NCBI GenBank assembly: GCA_013397935.1
Contig: VZRN01006300.1
Span: 510,329 to 574,328 of the forward strand
Length of the DNA: 64,000 nt
DNA from: Dasyornis broadbenti
Taxonomy: Eukaryota > Chordata > Aves > Passeriformes > Dasyornithidae
Direction of reading: 5' to 3'
A program made the translations under genes and the position numbers. Of the stretch, positions 15,401 to 30,400 are shown in pieces; positions within the stretch are counted from its first letter, which is position 1; each line of letters begins with the position of its first letter. Below the pieces are notes generated by a model, which worked only from the letters and a program-made list of their open reading frames with translations, was not told where the DNA came from and made no database searches.

Positions 15401-18400
15401 TCAGCTTTTCTTCAGTGCAAGCCAGTAAATAATATTCTTTGTAGTATATGATACCCCTTAATAGATCTATACAGCCTGTGGTCTGTATCAAGTTTTGTAG
15501 AGGCATAATGCTTGGAAATAAGCAAGGAATTTTGTTGGTGATATACAAAACCACAACAGAAGTTACTTTCTTCATGGGAAAAAACTAAATAGCAAAATCT
15601 TGTTTTAACTTGAAGTAATAACATGGTGTTCTGAACTGGCAGGAAGAGTAGATCTGATGAATAAGCAAATGTTCTTTTTGATCAGGTACTTATCATGGTA
15701 GAACCAAACTTTTGAATTTTATCTATATTAACACTGCTCTATGTCAAAAATTGGGGGATTATGAGCTTAAATTACTGAGACATAACTATATCGGCCTTTG
15801 CTGTCCTGTTGTGGAAGCAGAAGTCTCTGGAAAAGACAGTAGACAGACAACAAGAAATGGTGAGACCTAAAGTTTCCACAGCTGCATTCCCTACAGCTCA
15901 CTTGTTAGAGATTAGTTACATACTCACAAGTACCTGACTGACAATGTCTGATATCGATGATATTTGGGGTGTATTATGGAGGTTCATTTCTTTGCTAAAG
16001 TAATATCAAAAGTATTGTTTCTTGAAGATACTTAAGCTTAAGATAGCATCACTTAATTTATTGCCTTTAAACTTGTTTTATCTGTAAGTAAGTTGGAACC
16101 TGAAAAATAAAGGTAAACAGTTCAGAATTCAGGGTGTTAGGAGATTATAACACTGCAGGACTACATGCAACTACAAAATTTACCCCAAACATCATTTTTC
16201 TGAGAAGTGCAACCAGCTGCTCCAATTGATTTCTCCTCCTGCACAGAAAGGTATGTGAAGAACACTCATGGAACCTCTCCTAGTATTCTAGCTCAGCTGC
16301 CCATCAGTGCCTCTGTTAGGGATGAGATCATCTATTCATGTCAAAAGTATCTTATCAGAAGAATTAAATCCACTCATTAGCTAAAATCCAGTACTCACAA
16401 AGAATGGTATAAGACCAGCAGCTTTGTCTTCATCCAGAACTTTCTTCAGGGCTGAACCACAAACACTAAATATGTCATCTGAAGGAACATTTTTAATCTT
16501 CACAGCACCAATTAGTGCAGCCCTTTCCACAGATGAATGAGCCTACAAGGAAATGGGCAAGTTTTAAGACCAACACCTTTTACTGGCATGTAAGAACTTA
16601 ATTTAAATTTGCAAAGAAAAAAATTAAGTCCTTTTAAGTAAAGCCACACTTGAGAGCCTGGTACTGTTGATGGTATGCAGCAGATACATACTTCTCCACC
16701 TTTCATATAGGTAGATGGACACATACATATATATACATAAATACAAACACACAATAAACTAATAGCAACCCTGTCATATCCTTGAGACCATTGCCATGAC
16801 ACTATTCAGACAAGAATTCCACTAACCTTAGTGAGAGCTTTAATTTATATGGTAGGATTGATGCAGAGCTTTGGGATTTGGCTCTAAATCAATCAAAAGA
16901 TACGCAGATGATCAGCTTGTCTGATAATGATTCGGGTGCTCGCCAGCATATTTTTATGGTGAACATCTTTGCTGAACTCAAAAATTATACATGTCTCAGT
17001 ATGGTACAGACTGAGATATTTTCTTATCTGACCATTTTTTTCAGATTAGGTACTGACTAAATTGTGGTTTGATCATTCATTCACTTTTTTAGGCAAGTAT
17101 GGATCATTCCCAATATGTTACTTTATTTACAACCCACTTCATTTGAATTCCCCTGAAATAATACCTTTTTAGAAAATAAAGCACATCATTAAATAAAAAC
17201 TCCATTGACAATGAAAGATATATGTAGCCACAAAATACTCTCCTTTAAAGCTTGATTAAAATAAACAAACAAAAAAAATTGTCTTCTACCTTCTACAATT
17301 TCATTAATCATCATTAATTTGAAAGACGAAAATTCCTCACCTTTTCATATCATGTCTGCTCTCATTCACAATCTCCTTGTTAATTCTTGCCAGTGCCTAT
17401 AAGACTGCTTATTAATTCTATTTTAATTTAGTATATAATCAGAAAAATAACAGTCCAAAATTTTATTGAACTAGACTAGATGAAGTTTTTGCCTTTCAAC
17501 TTCACATATCCCTGGAACAACATGTGTTAAATACAGATGTACCATTAATTTGTATCTCAGCAGTGCCTCTTGTTAAAGTGCTTTGCTAACTAATTAGGCA
17601 CCAACTTGAGAAAATCTGGAAGCCTAGACTTGAAATACAACTTTTTAAGTGGGAAAAAAGGTGTGTGGCATAGCAATACCATTCTTCGTTCAGGTGTACA
17701 ATGGAAAAAATGGATTTTAGAACTCATTTATACTAGAATTGCAAATAAGCACACTGTAATAATACACTGAGGTTGTTAGCCAGTCAGAACCCCTAAATTG
17801 CTTCATCAAGACTCAAAAATTGTAGCAAGACTCTCTTCCAAATGCATTCTTGCATTGTTGGGCTCTATCAGTGATCGGTTTTCCCATCCACAGAATGGCT
17901 TACGTTTAACTTTCTTTTGTGGATTATTGCCTATGAGTCACACAGGTCTGTTCTTAACGCAGAAGGAACGGTGAGCTCGGCAACAATCTGCTTGGAAAGG
18001 TCAGCAGTATCTTAAGGCAAATCCTTCTGTAAACATAAGATCTTCTGACCTTCAGTAGGCAGGAAGGCTTGTCAGCCCTCATTTCAGGTCAGCCTCTTAT
18101 ATGGGACAAAAAAATCAAAACAAGTAAAAGGTTTTGTGCATCACTGGGTCAGTCAGAGCTCTGGGACTGGTGGTCTGTGCAATACTGACCTTAGGGTCCC
18201 AGGCAAAAAAAAAAGGACAAATATACTTTGTGCATCTTGAAAGCAGTTATCTGTTCTCATATTTTTGTGTCCTGAATCTTCTCACCATGCAAATGTTGTC
18301 CCTCTTCCCACCAGCAAAGAGCAAGTGTAGTGTTAACTTCTTCTACAGTGCTTTCTAATATACACTTATTACTAAACCAAAGTAAGGCTGCAACCTGGCC

Positions 18401-21400
18401 ATTTTACTCTGCATATCAGATATTACTTTAAAATAAACATTAAGTACTAAGAAAGGGGCATTTTTTCTGTCTCATTGACATGTAGGTAAGAAAATGTCAC
18501 AGATATTAAAAGAAACAACATTGGCCCCTCAGTCAGATTACTGTGTCAGAAAGGTAGCAGCAGCAGAACTCACAAGAGCAGAATTTGCTTTCATTAACAG
18601 TAAAAGCCTCTCATGGTCATGGCCTGCTGAGAATTTAGTGTAACTCAGTCTGCTAAATACCACTCATTGTCAGAAATCAAGAACCATGTTTCTTGTTTCT
18701 TTGTAAGATTTCTTAGTTGGATTGACAGATGGATATCTTAAAAGTTTTTTTTAAAAAAAATGTTCTGGCTTCTTCAAGTACTTTGACCAATTTGCTTTAT
18801 ATTCATGAAATAGGTTTTTCTGTGTACATGCACGCATATAGTGGGTATGTGTGTTTGTTTGCACATGTGCTTGTAGGAGGAAAATACTGCGTGCACAAAT
18901 GGACATAGAAGACTGGATGCAACAGAAGATGGCGTAGGCTTACTAAACATAATTGAAATTAACACCTTTTAAAATTATCTTTATTTACTTCAAACAAGCT
19001 CTTTATATTAATGCTGATATCTGGATATTTATCCTTTATATTATGGTAGCACACATGAAATTCCAGTTCACTTATCACAGAATCATAGAATGGCCTGGGT
19101 TGGAAGGTACCTTACAGACCACCTAGTGCAAATTCCACTGTTGTGGGCAGGGACACATTCCACTAGACTAGATTGCTCAGAGCCCCATCCATCCTGGCTT
19201 TGAAGGCCTCCAGGCGTGGGACATTCACAAGTTTTGAGGACAACCTGTTCCAGTACCTCACCACCCTCACAGTAAAGAAATTTTTTAATATAATCAATCT
19301 ACTCACAGTTTAAAATCATTCCCCCTTGTCCTGTCACTACATGCTCTTGTAAAAAGCTCCTCCATGTCTTTCTTGCAGGCTGCTTTAGGTTGTGATTATG
19401 TCATCCTAAAGCCTTCTCTTCTCCAGGCTGAACAATCCCAATTCTCTCAGCCTTTCCTCGTAGGGGAAGTCTCCATCCCTCTGATCATCTTGATGTCTCT
19501 CCTCTGGACTCACTCCAACAGGTCCCTGTCCTCCCTGTGCTAAGGACCTCAGAGCTGGATGTAGCACTCCAGGTGGGTTCTCACCAGAGCAGAGCAGAGG
19601 TGAAGAATCCCCTCCCTTGCCCTGCTGGTCACACGGCTTTGGACGCAGCCTAGGACATGTTTGGCTTTCTGGGCTGCAAACACACTTTGCCAGCTCATGT
19701 CCTGCCTCTCATCCACCAGCACCCCCAAGTCCTTCTCCACAGTGCTGCTCTTGATCTGTTCATCCTCCAGCCTTTGTTAGTACTGGGGGTTGCCCTGACC
19801 TAGGTGGAACATTACACCTGGTCTTATTCAACCTCATGAGATTCACATGGGCCCAATTTTCGAGTTTATCCAGGTCCCTCTGGATGGCATCCCATCCTCA
19901 GGTGTGTCAACTGCACCAGACAACTCGGTGTCATCTCCAAATTTGGTGAGGGTCCACTCAATCCCTTTGTCTATGTCACTAATGAAGTTATTAAACAACA
20001 ATGATCCCAATATAGACCCCTGCGGAACACATTTAGGATATACAGTAAGATTTAAACAACCCAAATCAAATACTCACCAATCCAAAGAGTTTATACTAAA
20101 TTCACCTGCCTATTCAGATGGCTGAAATTGTTAAGTATAGATACTGTGTTTCCATGTTAATGAGAGGTACTCACCTGATCAGAAGCATAAGCCACCAGCC
20201 TGCCCATGATCTCTGCTTCTGTTAGCTCAGGATTTTCTGACTGCACCTGTCTGATAGTCCTTGTTCTTGCAGCAAGCAGTGCAATCAGGGTGGCCTCGCT
20301 TGCACTTCCCTGTGGGACAAATTGAGGGAAGCTTCAAAACGAAAACATTGCAGAAGAAGAAAAGTGACATTCATTCTGCATGAATCTGTGAAGTTGTTAA
20401 CAGAAACTGCAGATAAGAAACTGTGCAATCCCATGTTTTTTCAAAATATGTCTGACAGCAAGGGAGGAATCTCTGTTTGATCTTGGTGTCCTCCTTCCCT
20501 ATGCCTCTGCCTGTTCTCTTTCATCTCTACGCTTGTTCAGTTTAGGCAACAGCCTTGCAATCAGTGTTAGAAAGCTGGACTCACAGACTTAAATGTATGC
20601 GAAAAGGCTCTCAAACCAGGCATCAATCTGCTGTTAAGCCATAACAATGGCAGAGTAACTGCTGATTTCCGTTACACTGGATTTCTGCACATATAAGTTC
20701 CATCAGGACCCGAATGTCAGCTCTCACTTCTATCAAGCCCAATGCCTAATTATATGCCTTTTCATAATAGAATTACCTTGGGCAAGTAAATTATTGTGGC
20801 TAAAAGAGAAAAAAACACTGAAAAACGAGAACTTCTATGATTCAATATAGCTAACTGCACTTCAAAGTATTAGTGATGTATGTTTTCTTTGTCACCAACA
20901 AAGATGAAAGAAACAGTCACGCACTGTTTCTAAATTGCACTTTGACTCACAAAACATCAGTTTAAAATGTGTCTTGGATACTCTGTAACAATAAAAAAGA
21001 GAATTTTTTTGGTATCAATTTATCAGTACATTTCACAGTATACAACTTCCTAGAAAGTCTTTATATGGTTTTCATCTGGAACAGGCACCTGAAACATGCC
21101 CTAAACCGCTCTTTTAAACTACAAGTAGCAGTTTGTAAATACATGCTCATAAATTTCAATGTATTGGCATGTCTCTACGCAAGATAAAGTTTTTAGGTAC
21201 TTTCATAGTTGATCAAGCATCATGTGAATCGTAACAGTGCCAGGAATACAGTCACTTACATTAATATCTATGTCTCAGAAATATCCCCAGGGTAATCAAA
21301 CTAATTTGGGAGTGATGTTTCTTGTCTGTACCAAAATTCTCTCCTCTCTCTGTTGAAGATCTGTGTATAATTAGTAATTACAACAAATGTTTAAATATTT

Positions 21401-24400
21401 GGGAAGTGTTTTTCCTTTTCTGAAGGTGGGCTTGATCCAGCAGATTTCATATGGGAGAATGAAACCAGTGAATTCAGACTTTCTCCTATACTGAAGTTAG
21501 CTGAGCTATTTATATGAGACAAAGCTGCCTTCTACACATGTCAACATCTCAACAGTGAGTGAATGCAATCCCTCTGGAATTCAACAGCCTCGTCAATGAA
21601 GTCATCAGGGAAAAGGACAGTCCCTGAACATTCACTGAATGTATTGCCAATGACGAATATATTTTATCTGCCTTTCTGGTGGTGTGAGATTTGAGGAATG
21701 TAGACCCCAGTGTTTGCATCAGAGCACAAAGACAAGCTGGACACAGTTCTGTGCATTTTTTAGAGCTGCTGCTGCTTCATGTAGTATTATGGCAACTGAG
21801 GGAAATATTACAGTATGGAGTAAGGATACAAATACTCCTTTTGGGTCAAGTAAGGTAGAACTTCCAAGTGGAGGCAAGGGGTGAAGGAAATTAGGTATAT
21901 TAATTACAGAAAACATAATTTGGCAATCTCCCCATTTAATGTTTTTCTGTATATGGTCTATAGCTGGACAGAGTTCTCATCAGAATATCAGAACATCGAA
22001 TAATCATCCTACTTTTTCTGTCTAAAAATTCAAAATACCTGAAATAAAACAACTGTTAACACTGTTAGTATATTTCCAGGACATGTATAGAATACACATA
22101 TTACAAAAATGGGCAATAATATATATAAGAAAATGGCTGTAAGAAATTACAAATGTTAAGGCATTAATTTGTGATTTGGAAATTTAGGCCCCCACTATTC
22201 TGGTGATAGCCTGGCTGGGTGGGCAAATGACTTAGGCTGAACAAAAGCCTCAGCTTTCTGGGGAGTACCATAAGATATCCTGGCTCTTTATCTATCCTGG
22301 TGTGTAGTCAATGTATACAACAGTTCTTGCATGAATTTCCTTATACAGAAACAAGGATAAAAAGGGCCTGTTGCCCAGCTGAATTTTGCCCCCTGATATA
22401 CAGCTGGGACATAGCCTAAAGGCACCTGAATCCAGCAACCTGGAAACGTTTTTGGATGTCTCATGATAGATACAGGCTTTTTCCCTTTGCCTCAGTTTCC
22501 ACAAATCACTTCTTTTATACTTAGTCACCTTTTTTTACACTGAAGCTTTCTGCACTGCTTGCAGAGCCTGGTTTGCAATGCTCTTCTATACACTTGGCAC
22601 CAAAGTCTTGTGCTAAATATTTTTGAGGAAAAAAACTGCCTTGGTTCTTGAACTACTTGGCTAACTGACAAGTAAGATAAATCAGCAGTGTTCTTTGCCA
22701 GGCCAAAGATATTTTTGTCTCACCCTTAAAATACTTTTTCTTTGCAGAGCAAAAAAACTCTTTAAGATTCAAAGCAGGTACACTTTCCAGCAATTTATCT
22801 AGAATGAACAGCAGATACAAACTTGAGGAAGAAAGTTGATTTCTCACTTATTTTTGAAAGCTGTTTTTTCTCCTCTTGAATGCTGTATTCTGCATTAAGT
22901 GAAGGATGATGATACCTTTGCTTTTACCACAGGCAAACAAAGGTTGCCATGGCAAGCAGGCTCAAGAGGCGGAAGGAATATCAGCAAGAGCTGATGTTCA
23001 TGTCCACCAGAGCTCTGAACTGAAATTTTCTTTCATCTTTTGCCATTTTGAAGTGTCATCTTGCACACAACAACAAAGTGCTTCATATTGACATAGACTT
23101 TCAAATGTAATTAAGAGGCAATTTTCACAGGCTCAGTTTTACCCAATAGCACAATAATTACTTGGCATTTACCCACAGAATGACTGGCACTTTCACGCAC
23201 TCATGTTGTCTTTGCCTCACGCTCTCTTGCTTGGATCATTATTATTTCAAGAGCAAGGCAAGAAGACCTGTAGCCCAAATGATTGCATCGAAAGCAGGAA
23301 CACAGAGCCCACTTTTGATTCTGAAACTGACTGGTTTCTGATGAAAATTATGGGCAATCCAGCACTGTCAGCCTGGAGGGGCAGTATTTCCTGCTGCTAA
23401 CAATCAGGCATAATTGCTTGCTTTCACTGGTATAAAATAGATGCTGCTAAGGTGCATGAGGGAAGCTTGATTTCTTGAACATAATCCCCTCCCTAGCAAT
23501 TGTAATGATAAAGATACAGAGCAAGCAGATGAGTAAAGAACTATACTGGAAATACACTGGTGTAGGTACAGCTCCATCTAGGACAATGACAGCAGTTGGG
23601 TCAAATTCATTCTTGCCATGGAAGATGTTGGGAAGAATTCATTGGAATATGCTGCAGGCATTTGCAGCTGAGATCAAAGAAAGAAGCCCCCAGTTCTAGC
23701 ATACAATTCAAAAGTATATTAGAAGCCTGTCTTAGGATAAAACGGATTGTGCCCTGGCCTCCAATGACTGCAGAGATTACCAAAGGAGCACAGTACAATT
23801 ATTTAAAATTCAATCTTCTTCATAGTAGAGATCTATTTTAGATAAATTAATAGCTGTGACCAGAGTTGCATTTGCAGAATGACCATGTGTTAATGGAGCC
23901 ATGGCTGACAAACAATATCGCTTTATTATGCATGCAAGATTGTCCATTATTGATATATTCATTATTGTTCAGGTTATCTCATCAGACATTTTAGCTTTAT
24001 TTAAGCAGTCAATGTCAAAGTTTGGGGTTCTGTTTGGAGATATGCAATGTGGTCTCAAAATTGTATTATCTACTGAAAGAACTGCTTAAGTTCACATTTT
24101 AAGCGTCTCTTCATTTTATTATAATATTCTGCTATTTCTTTTTGTTATATAAGAAAAACTTAAAATAATTTCAACCCCTTTGACAAAAATTGATAGACTT
24201 TCTACTACAGTCTGCTATTTCTATTTATTGAAGTTTATCTCCTATGTTCTTATTCAGTGCTTGATCTTTGACAGTTCTTTCCCTAAAAAAAACAAAAAAA
24301 GGGTCTTCCAGAAACTGACTGAAGTAAACAATTACACATGTAAAAGGTAGACTTCTAACCTCAGCTATGAAACATTTTTGCATATTGTTTTTAAGTATGA

Positions 24401-27400
24401 ACTCAATTCACTGAATAACAACTAAAATTCTCCATCCTATATGATTCTGATTTGAATTTTAAGCCTAAATTTTAAATTTAACTACTAGAAATTCTTCACA
24501 GAGAACTGTTTTAGAAATCAGCTGCTCTAAAAACAAAAGCATTACTTTCATGAAAGATCCTGCCCACCTATAGACATTCTCACAGAGCATCAGCCTTTCT
24601 GAAAATTTGAAAGGAACTCATGTGGCAGCACAAAAAAAAAAAAAAAAAAAGAATTTCCTTCATTAGTATCCTAGTATAAAGATTTTACAAAATCATGACA
24701 TTTACGAACTCAATCTGTATTCTTTTTTCATGCCCCCTCTTACCTGAATGACTCCTCCACCTTGGCCATCCTTCCCAGCTAAAAACTCTTCAGGCAAGTT
24801 AACCATCTTCCCTAGCCAATCCAGCATGACAGTCTCCAGTTCTGTGCAAGCTGGACTTGCAGCCTGTGTTGAAAAACAGAGCAGAGGGAATAATCTCACT
24901 AGACCATGAAGAGAAATCAGATCTACCAGAGCAAGAATAATTCTTTCTCTCTCTCTTTCTTTTGACTATAAAGGAAGAGACTAGATGATTAATGCCACCA
25001 GCAAGTTAGAGACCTGATGACCATTTTGTGCATGTAGTTTCTGATACTTACTAAAAAAAATGTCAAAATAGGCCTTACATAGAACCATGACTATCAAATG
25101 TCAAAGCTAGGATTTGCATCTTGCATATTTTTTTTCAACATTAAATACCAGCCCCTTTTGAGAAAAGTACCTCATATGAATACAGGGGTTTTAAGACAAT
25201 TTTCCATTCATCCAGATGAAAAGAGAAATAACAACACTGGTTGCTAGACAATAGTCATATTACTTATTGGATTACCAGTGCTACCACTAATTCTAAATGT
25301 TGGTGATTTTTCAAGAGCAAAACATGTAAGAGGAAATAGCCTTTTATCCCTGTAATCTTTCAAGGTGTCTATGTGAAAATCCTTAACTAATCAAGGAAAT
25401 TTACCTACAAAAATACTCCTGTGACTTCACTGCTATTAATTAATAATTTCATTGTATAATGTTACTGAAATGCTTAAAATCTTGGCGAAGTGAAGCATGA
25501 TTACCACACAGCAGGACACACCAGAGTAAACTCACCCAAGAGAAGCCCACACATCCTATTCCACCACACAGCATATCTGCAAGAAGAGCTGGGAAGGAAG
25601 AGGCTGCAGGGAAGTAGGCAAAAAAATACGGACTGTGCCAGTGAGTCACCTGTATTAAAAAAAAAAAAAAAAAAAGTTAATTTTAACTCATACAGGAAGC
25701 AGAAACAAATTGTCACAAAATCAGAGAAGGTTAGAGGTTGTGACAAGCCAACAATTCTGGACTACCTGGCTGTAATATAGAATCCAATTTTTTAGAAAAA
25801 ACTTACCTTGTTTTTTTCACAATATTTTATCTATATTTTACTCAAAAATAAATTCACCCCAACCCCTCAACAGCTCCAAAATCAGAGTTTTTTATTTGTC
25901 TTCCTAGAAGACAAGAATTGTGGGGGCCATGGCAACCTGAGTTTCTGTGCAGGATACTGTTCTTGAGCCTCTACCATCAAGGACTCTCTGGTATTTTATT
26001 TTTCCATCTCTGTCATGCAACTGACATAGGAAGAGTGTCTTCAGAGCAGCAGAGGTCCACAGAACTGTCTTGACCACACTCTCATGTTATTTGTTAATAC
26101 TCAGGCACTGATCTGGCCAAACAGCTCTTCACCAGAAAATGAAACAGCCCATCCCAGTATACAATGCCTTCTGTAGAAAATTAAACTCTCATCTCCATTT
26201 AACAAGTTGTGATTTATATACAATTCCACTGTATATGTACTAATATGAGAACACAACATAGTAACAGCATAAATGGTAGTCAGTAGTCTTGCCAAAGCAA
26301 TATTTTGAATTATCTTATACAACATGCAAGCAATTTTAAGGATCTGTGAGATACTTGATAGTGCTCCACAACTCCAATTTAATAAAATTCAAAAGGAGGA
26401 AATGTACAGCCACACTGCAATGTTCAGTGGAAATAATGTGATATGTGATACATTTGGCAAAGACAGCTTTCACATTCAAGATAAAAGGCAAGTTTTTGAA
26501 AAAGTACTACTAGAGCTGTAAGCGAGAATTCAGCAGAATCTATGTAAGATTTTTTTCACAGCTGGAAATCCAGAGGCTGCAGAGTTATTGAAAGCTAGCC
26601 TTTTCTTATACCATTTTGTTTCCTTTTATTTTTTTTAATACTGGAATTCTTCTGTTACAACTGGAGGATAGTAAGAATGTACATTCTCTCTTGCCTGAGT
26701 TCAGTGTTTCTGGGCTCTTATGTTCCACATTCCCACCTCTGATGAATTTTACCTTTTACAGTCCTCTCTCCCAGTCTGTGATAAGGTTTCTGGTTCTGGA
26801 GCTGACTCAGGGACTGCTGTATCACACTCTGCATGCTGTAAATAATCCTTTTCTTTTATCTTCTAACCCTCCTCCAACTCTGCCAACAACCTGCTCTTCT
26901 TTAAGGGACATGGTCCATGCTAAGGGGAAACTGGTTTAACTCTTGACAGAGTTAATCAGATATCACTTTCCCTGCTGCAGTATACCAATTTCAGATGCCC
27001 CGAACTGTTTCACATGAAAAGAGCTCCTATCCATTACAATTTTCTACTGTCTGAACTAGCCCTGTACCTGGTATATTCAAGATTGCATTTTTACTGGTCA
27101 CTAGGTTCAAACCTGTGAAATCAGCTATCCAAAGACAAGCCACTATGAACATTTTCAGCTGTATCTCATATTTGGTTGGGACACCTTAGTTTGTTGTAAC
27201 AAAATTTTAGAGCATTTTTGGCAAATCCTTTCCTTCACAAATCAGAAAAAAGGCCCAGATAGGATGTAGTTCTTCACAGGAAAAAATAAAATATTCAAGA
27301 AGCAGAGGTCCCCAATAGGATCTACATGCACAGACTTTCACTGACATCCGTAACGAGCCAGAGCTGCCACTGTTCATCTCCCCAGCTCTAATCCTCTGTG

Positions 27401-30400
27401 ATCTGTAAGACTTGTGACATTCATCTTGGGTTAATCAAGTTAAACTGACTGCTTGCTGGGAGCCATTTGTTTGATGAAACACAGCAGATTCCAGTTGCAC
27501 CACTCACACAAAACGAAAAAGCTAAAAGCCCTGGGGCAAGTGCAGCTGCGCTTCATCCTCCTGCGTCCCCTTCCCTTGAAGCAGCTGTAAAATTCATTTT
27601 TTTCACTATGTTGGAACAGACACACTTAGTCAGATACTGCAAAGAGTCTGACATAATTGATGCCTGTTTTTTTAGCCCTCTGCTGATAAATAATGATACA
27701 CAAATGTCTTGGGTTCACTCTAATTACCACTCTAGCACTTCTCAGAGATGTTTTATTTCCAAGACTTCTAAGGAGTCTTCTCCACCTTGCTTAGTCTAAG
27801 CAACAGCCTATCACACACTACGGATAGGTACTTCAGCTGAAAGTTCATAGATTACTGGATCCAGTGTGAGGAAAATTAGTATCTTTAGTACCATTTTTGG
27901 CTCTAAAAAGGGAGGAGAACAAAACAAATCTGAGAGAGAAAGGCAACTGCCATTGATATTTTTTACGTGCAGATCCTTTCCATGTTGTCTGCTTGCTGTG
28001 GAGATGAGAGTTCTGCAGTTATTCCCTCTGTCTCTGTGTTAGTATCAGGAACTTAGCACCATTATTGTCATTATCATTTGGTGGATTGCTCTTTGAAGGT
28101 CTACCTTAGATTTCACAATAAGTCCCCATAAAGAAGTTTCACCACTCACTTTTCTCCTACAGGGTAACGACAGCAATTGATACTGCATTACTTTTGCTTC
28201 ACACAACTAATTGATCCTTTCTCTTCTGAAGGAACCATTTCACATTTTCAGTCATACAATAAGCAGCAAGTATCTGAACACGACACAGTAAAGGTGTCAA
28301 CATGAATGAAACAAGAATCACTTATGGGCAAGCTTACAGGCAAAACAAGGGTTTACGATATGTCATATTACTTTATTCTTTCTGAAGAATCCCTTTGTGA
28401 AGTTCTTAATATATAAAATGGAGATAAGACATTCCCATGTGAAACAGTGGAATAACACTATAACTGAAAAACACTAGATGTACTTTTAAATGTTATTCTT
28501 GTCAGGAAAAACATGGGAAGAAGATTAAGGGAAAATATAAGTTGAACAATTAGGGCAAAAATATCTTTGCAGGCTGGTAGGATATTGGTTAGGAGAGATT
28601 TAAACTAGGAACAATGAGGGAAGGAGATGAGAACACACGATCAAGGGAGGAAGACAGACCAAGCCGGCAAGCAAAGGATGAAGGGTAATGTGGACATGCT
28701 TCAAAAAGAAGCTAAGGCTAAAGCAGACCAATCCCCAGTGTATCCACATAAATAAGGAAGTGCTGAGAGGGCAGCATTAGCGCAAGGACAGGACAGAGGA
28801 TGTCTTACATCTTTTCTGAGAAATCAAGACAAACAGGTCTGAAGCACCTATAAGCTGTGGCGCAACACATGGGGAACAAACAGGAGGAAACAGAAGGCTG
28901 TGTGCAGGTACAGGCTGTGACTTCACTGGGATAACAGAGATGCTGTGCAATTATGTGCATGACTGAAATGCTGCACCAGATCAGGATGGGCTCTTCAGGA
29001 AGCTCAGACCAGGAAGGCAAGGCAGAGGAGTGGTTCTTTATTTAAGAGGACAGCAGGAATGCACTGGGATCTGCCTAAGAATGGATAATAACTCAGTGAA
29101 GAACTTGTGAGTCAGGACTGGTGAAGATCTGAGGAAGGGCAACATCGCGTGTCTGCTACAGACCACCTGAACAGAAGAAGCAATGAGTGCTTTCTTCAAG
29201 GGCATGCAGTGATAGGACAAGAGGCAATGATTTTAAACAGAGAGTAGGTTTAGATTATACATTAGAAAAAAATTTCTTTACTGCAAGGGTGATGAGGCAC
29301 TGGAACAATTGTCCAGGGAGGTTGTAGGTACTCCACCTCTGGAAGTGTTCAAGGCTAGGTCAGATGGAGAATGAAGAGGAAAGGCCAGCACTGTTTAAGA
29401 TCTTCATTAAATACCTGGATGATGGGATAGAGCGCACCCGCAGTAGTGTTGCAAGTAACATAAAACTGGAAGGAATGTTTGGTACGCTGTATGGTCATGC
29501 TGGAGTTACCTTAACTGTCTGCAGAAATGTGCCAACAGGAATCCTACATTCACCAAAGAAATGCAAAACCCTGTACCTGGTGATGAACAGCTCCCTGCCC
29601 CAGTATAGGCCAGGGATCGACTAGCTGGAAAGCAACTCTGAAGAAATGGACCTGGGGGTCCTGATAGCCAAGCTGAACATAAGCCAGCAATGTGCCCTGG
29701 CAGCAAACACTGTGACCCAAGAGCATCCTGGGCCATGGTAACAAAGCTCTTGCTGGCAGGTCAAAAGAGGTGATCCTTCCCTTCTATGCAGCACTGGTAA
29801 GGCCATACCTGGAGTACCACCTCCAGTTCTGGATTCTCCAGTACATGGAACACAGACATGGCAATACTGGAGTGATTCCAGTGAAAGGCCATGGAGATGA
29901 TTAATTGCTGCATCTGTCATATGACAAGTGGCTGAAAGAGCTGGGGTCGTTCAGCCTGCAGGAAGCTCAGGGGTACCTTGTTAATTTATATAAACACCTC
30001 ATGGGAGGGTGTAAAGAAGATAAAACCAGATTCTTCTCCAGTAGGATCCAGTGACAAGTATCCAGGAGTACTGTGACAAGACAACAAGAAACATGCACAA
30101 ATTGAAATACGGAAAATTCCACTTAAACATAAGAAAAAGATTCTTTACTGTGAGGGTGATCCAACTTTAGAAGAGGAGAGCAGAGTTCATCCTTGGAGAT
30201 ATTCAGTGACCAGTCGGATATAGTCCTGAACAACCTCCTCTAGCTGGCTCAGCTTTTAGCTGTGGGGATGGACTACATGATATCCAGAAATACCATCTAA
30301 TCGCTACTACACTGTGACCTTGTGTTTCTGTGCTCTTGCGAGTTTTCAGAATTAAGTATAAATAACACAGGTAGAATGAGGGTTACTTTAAGAACTGGGA

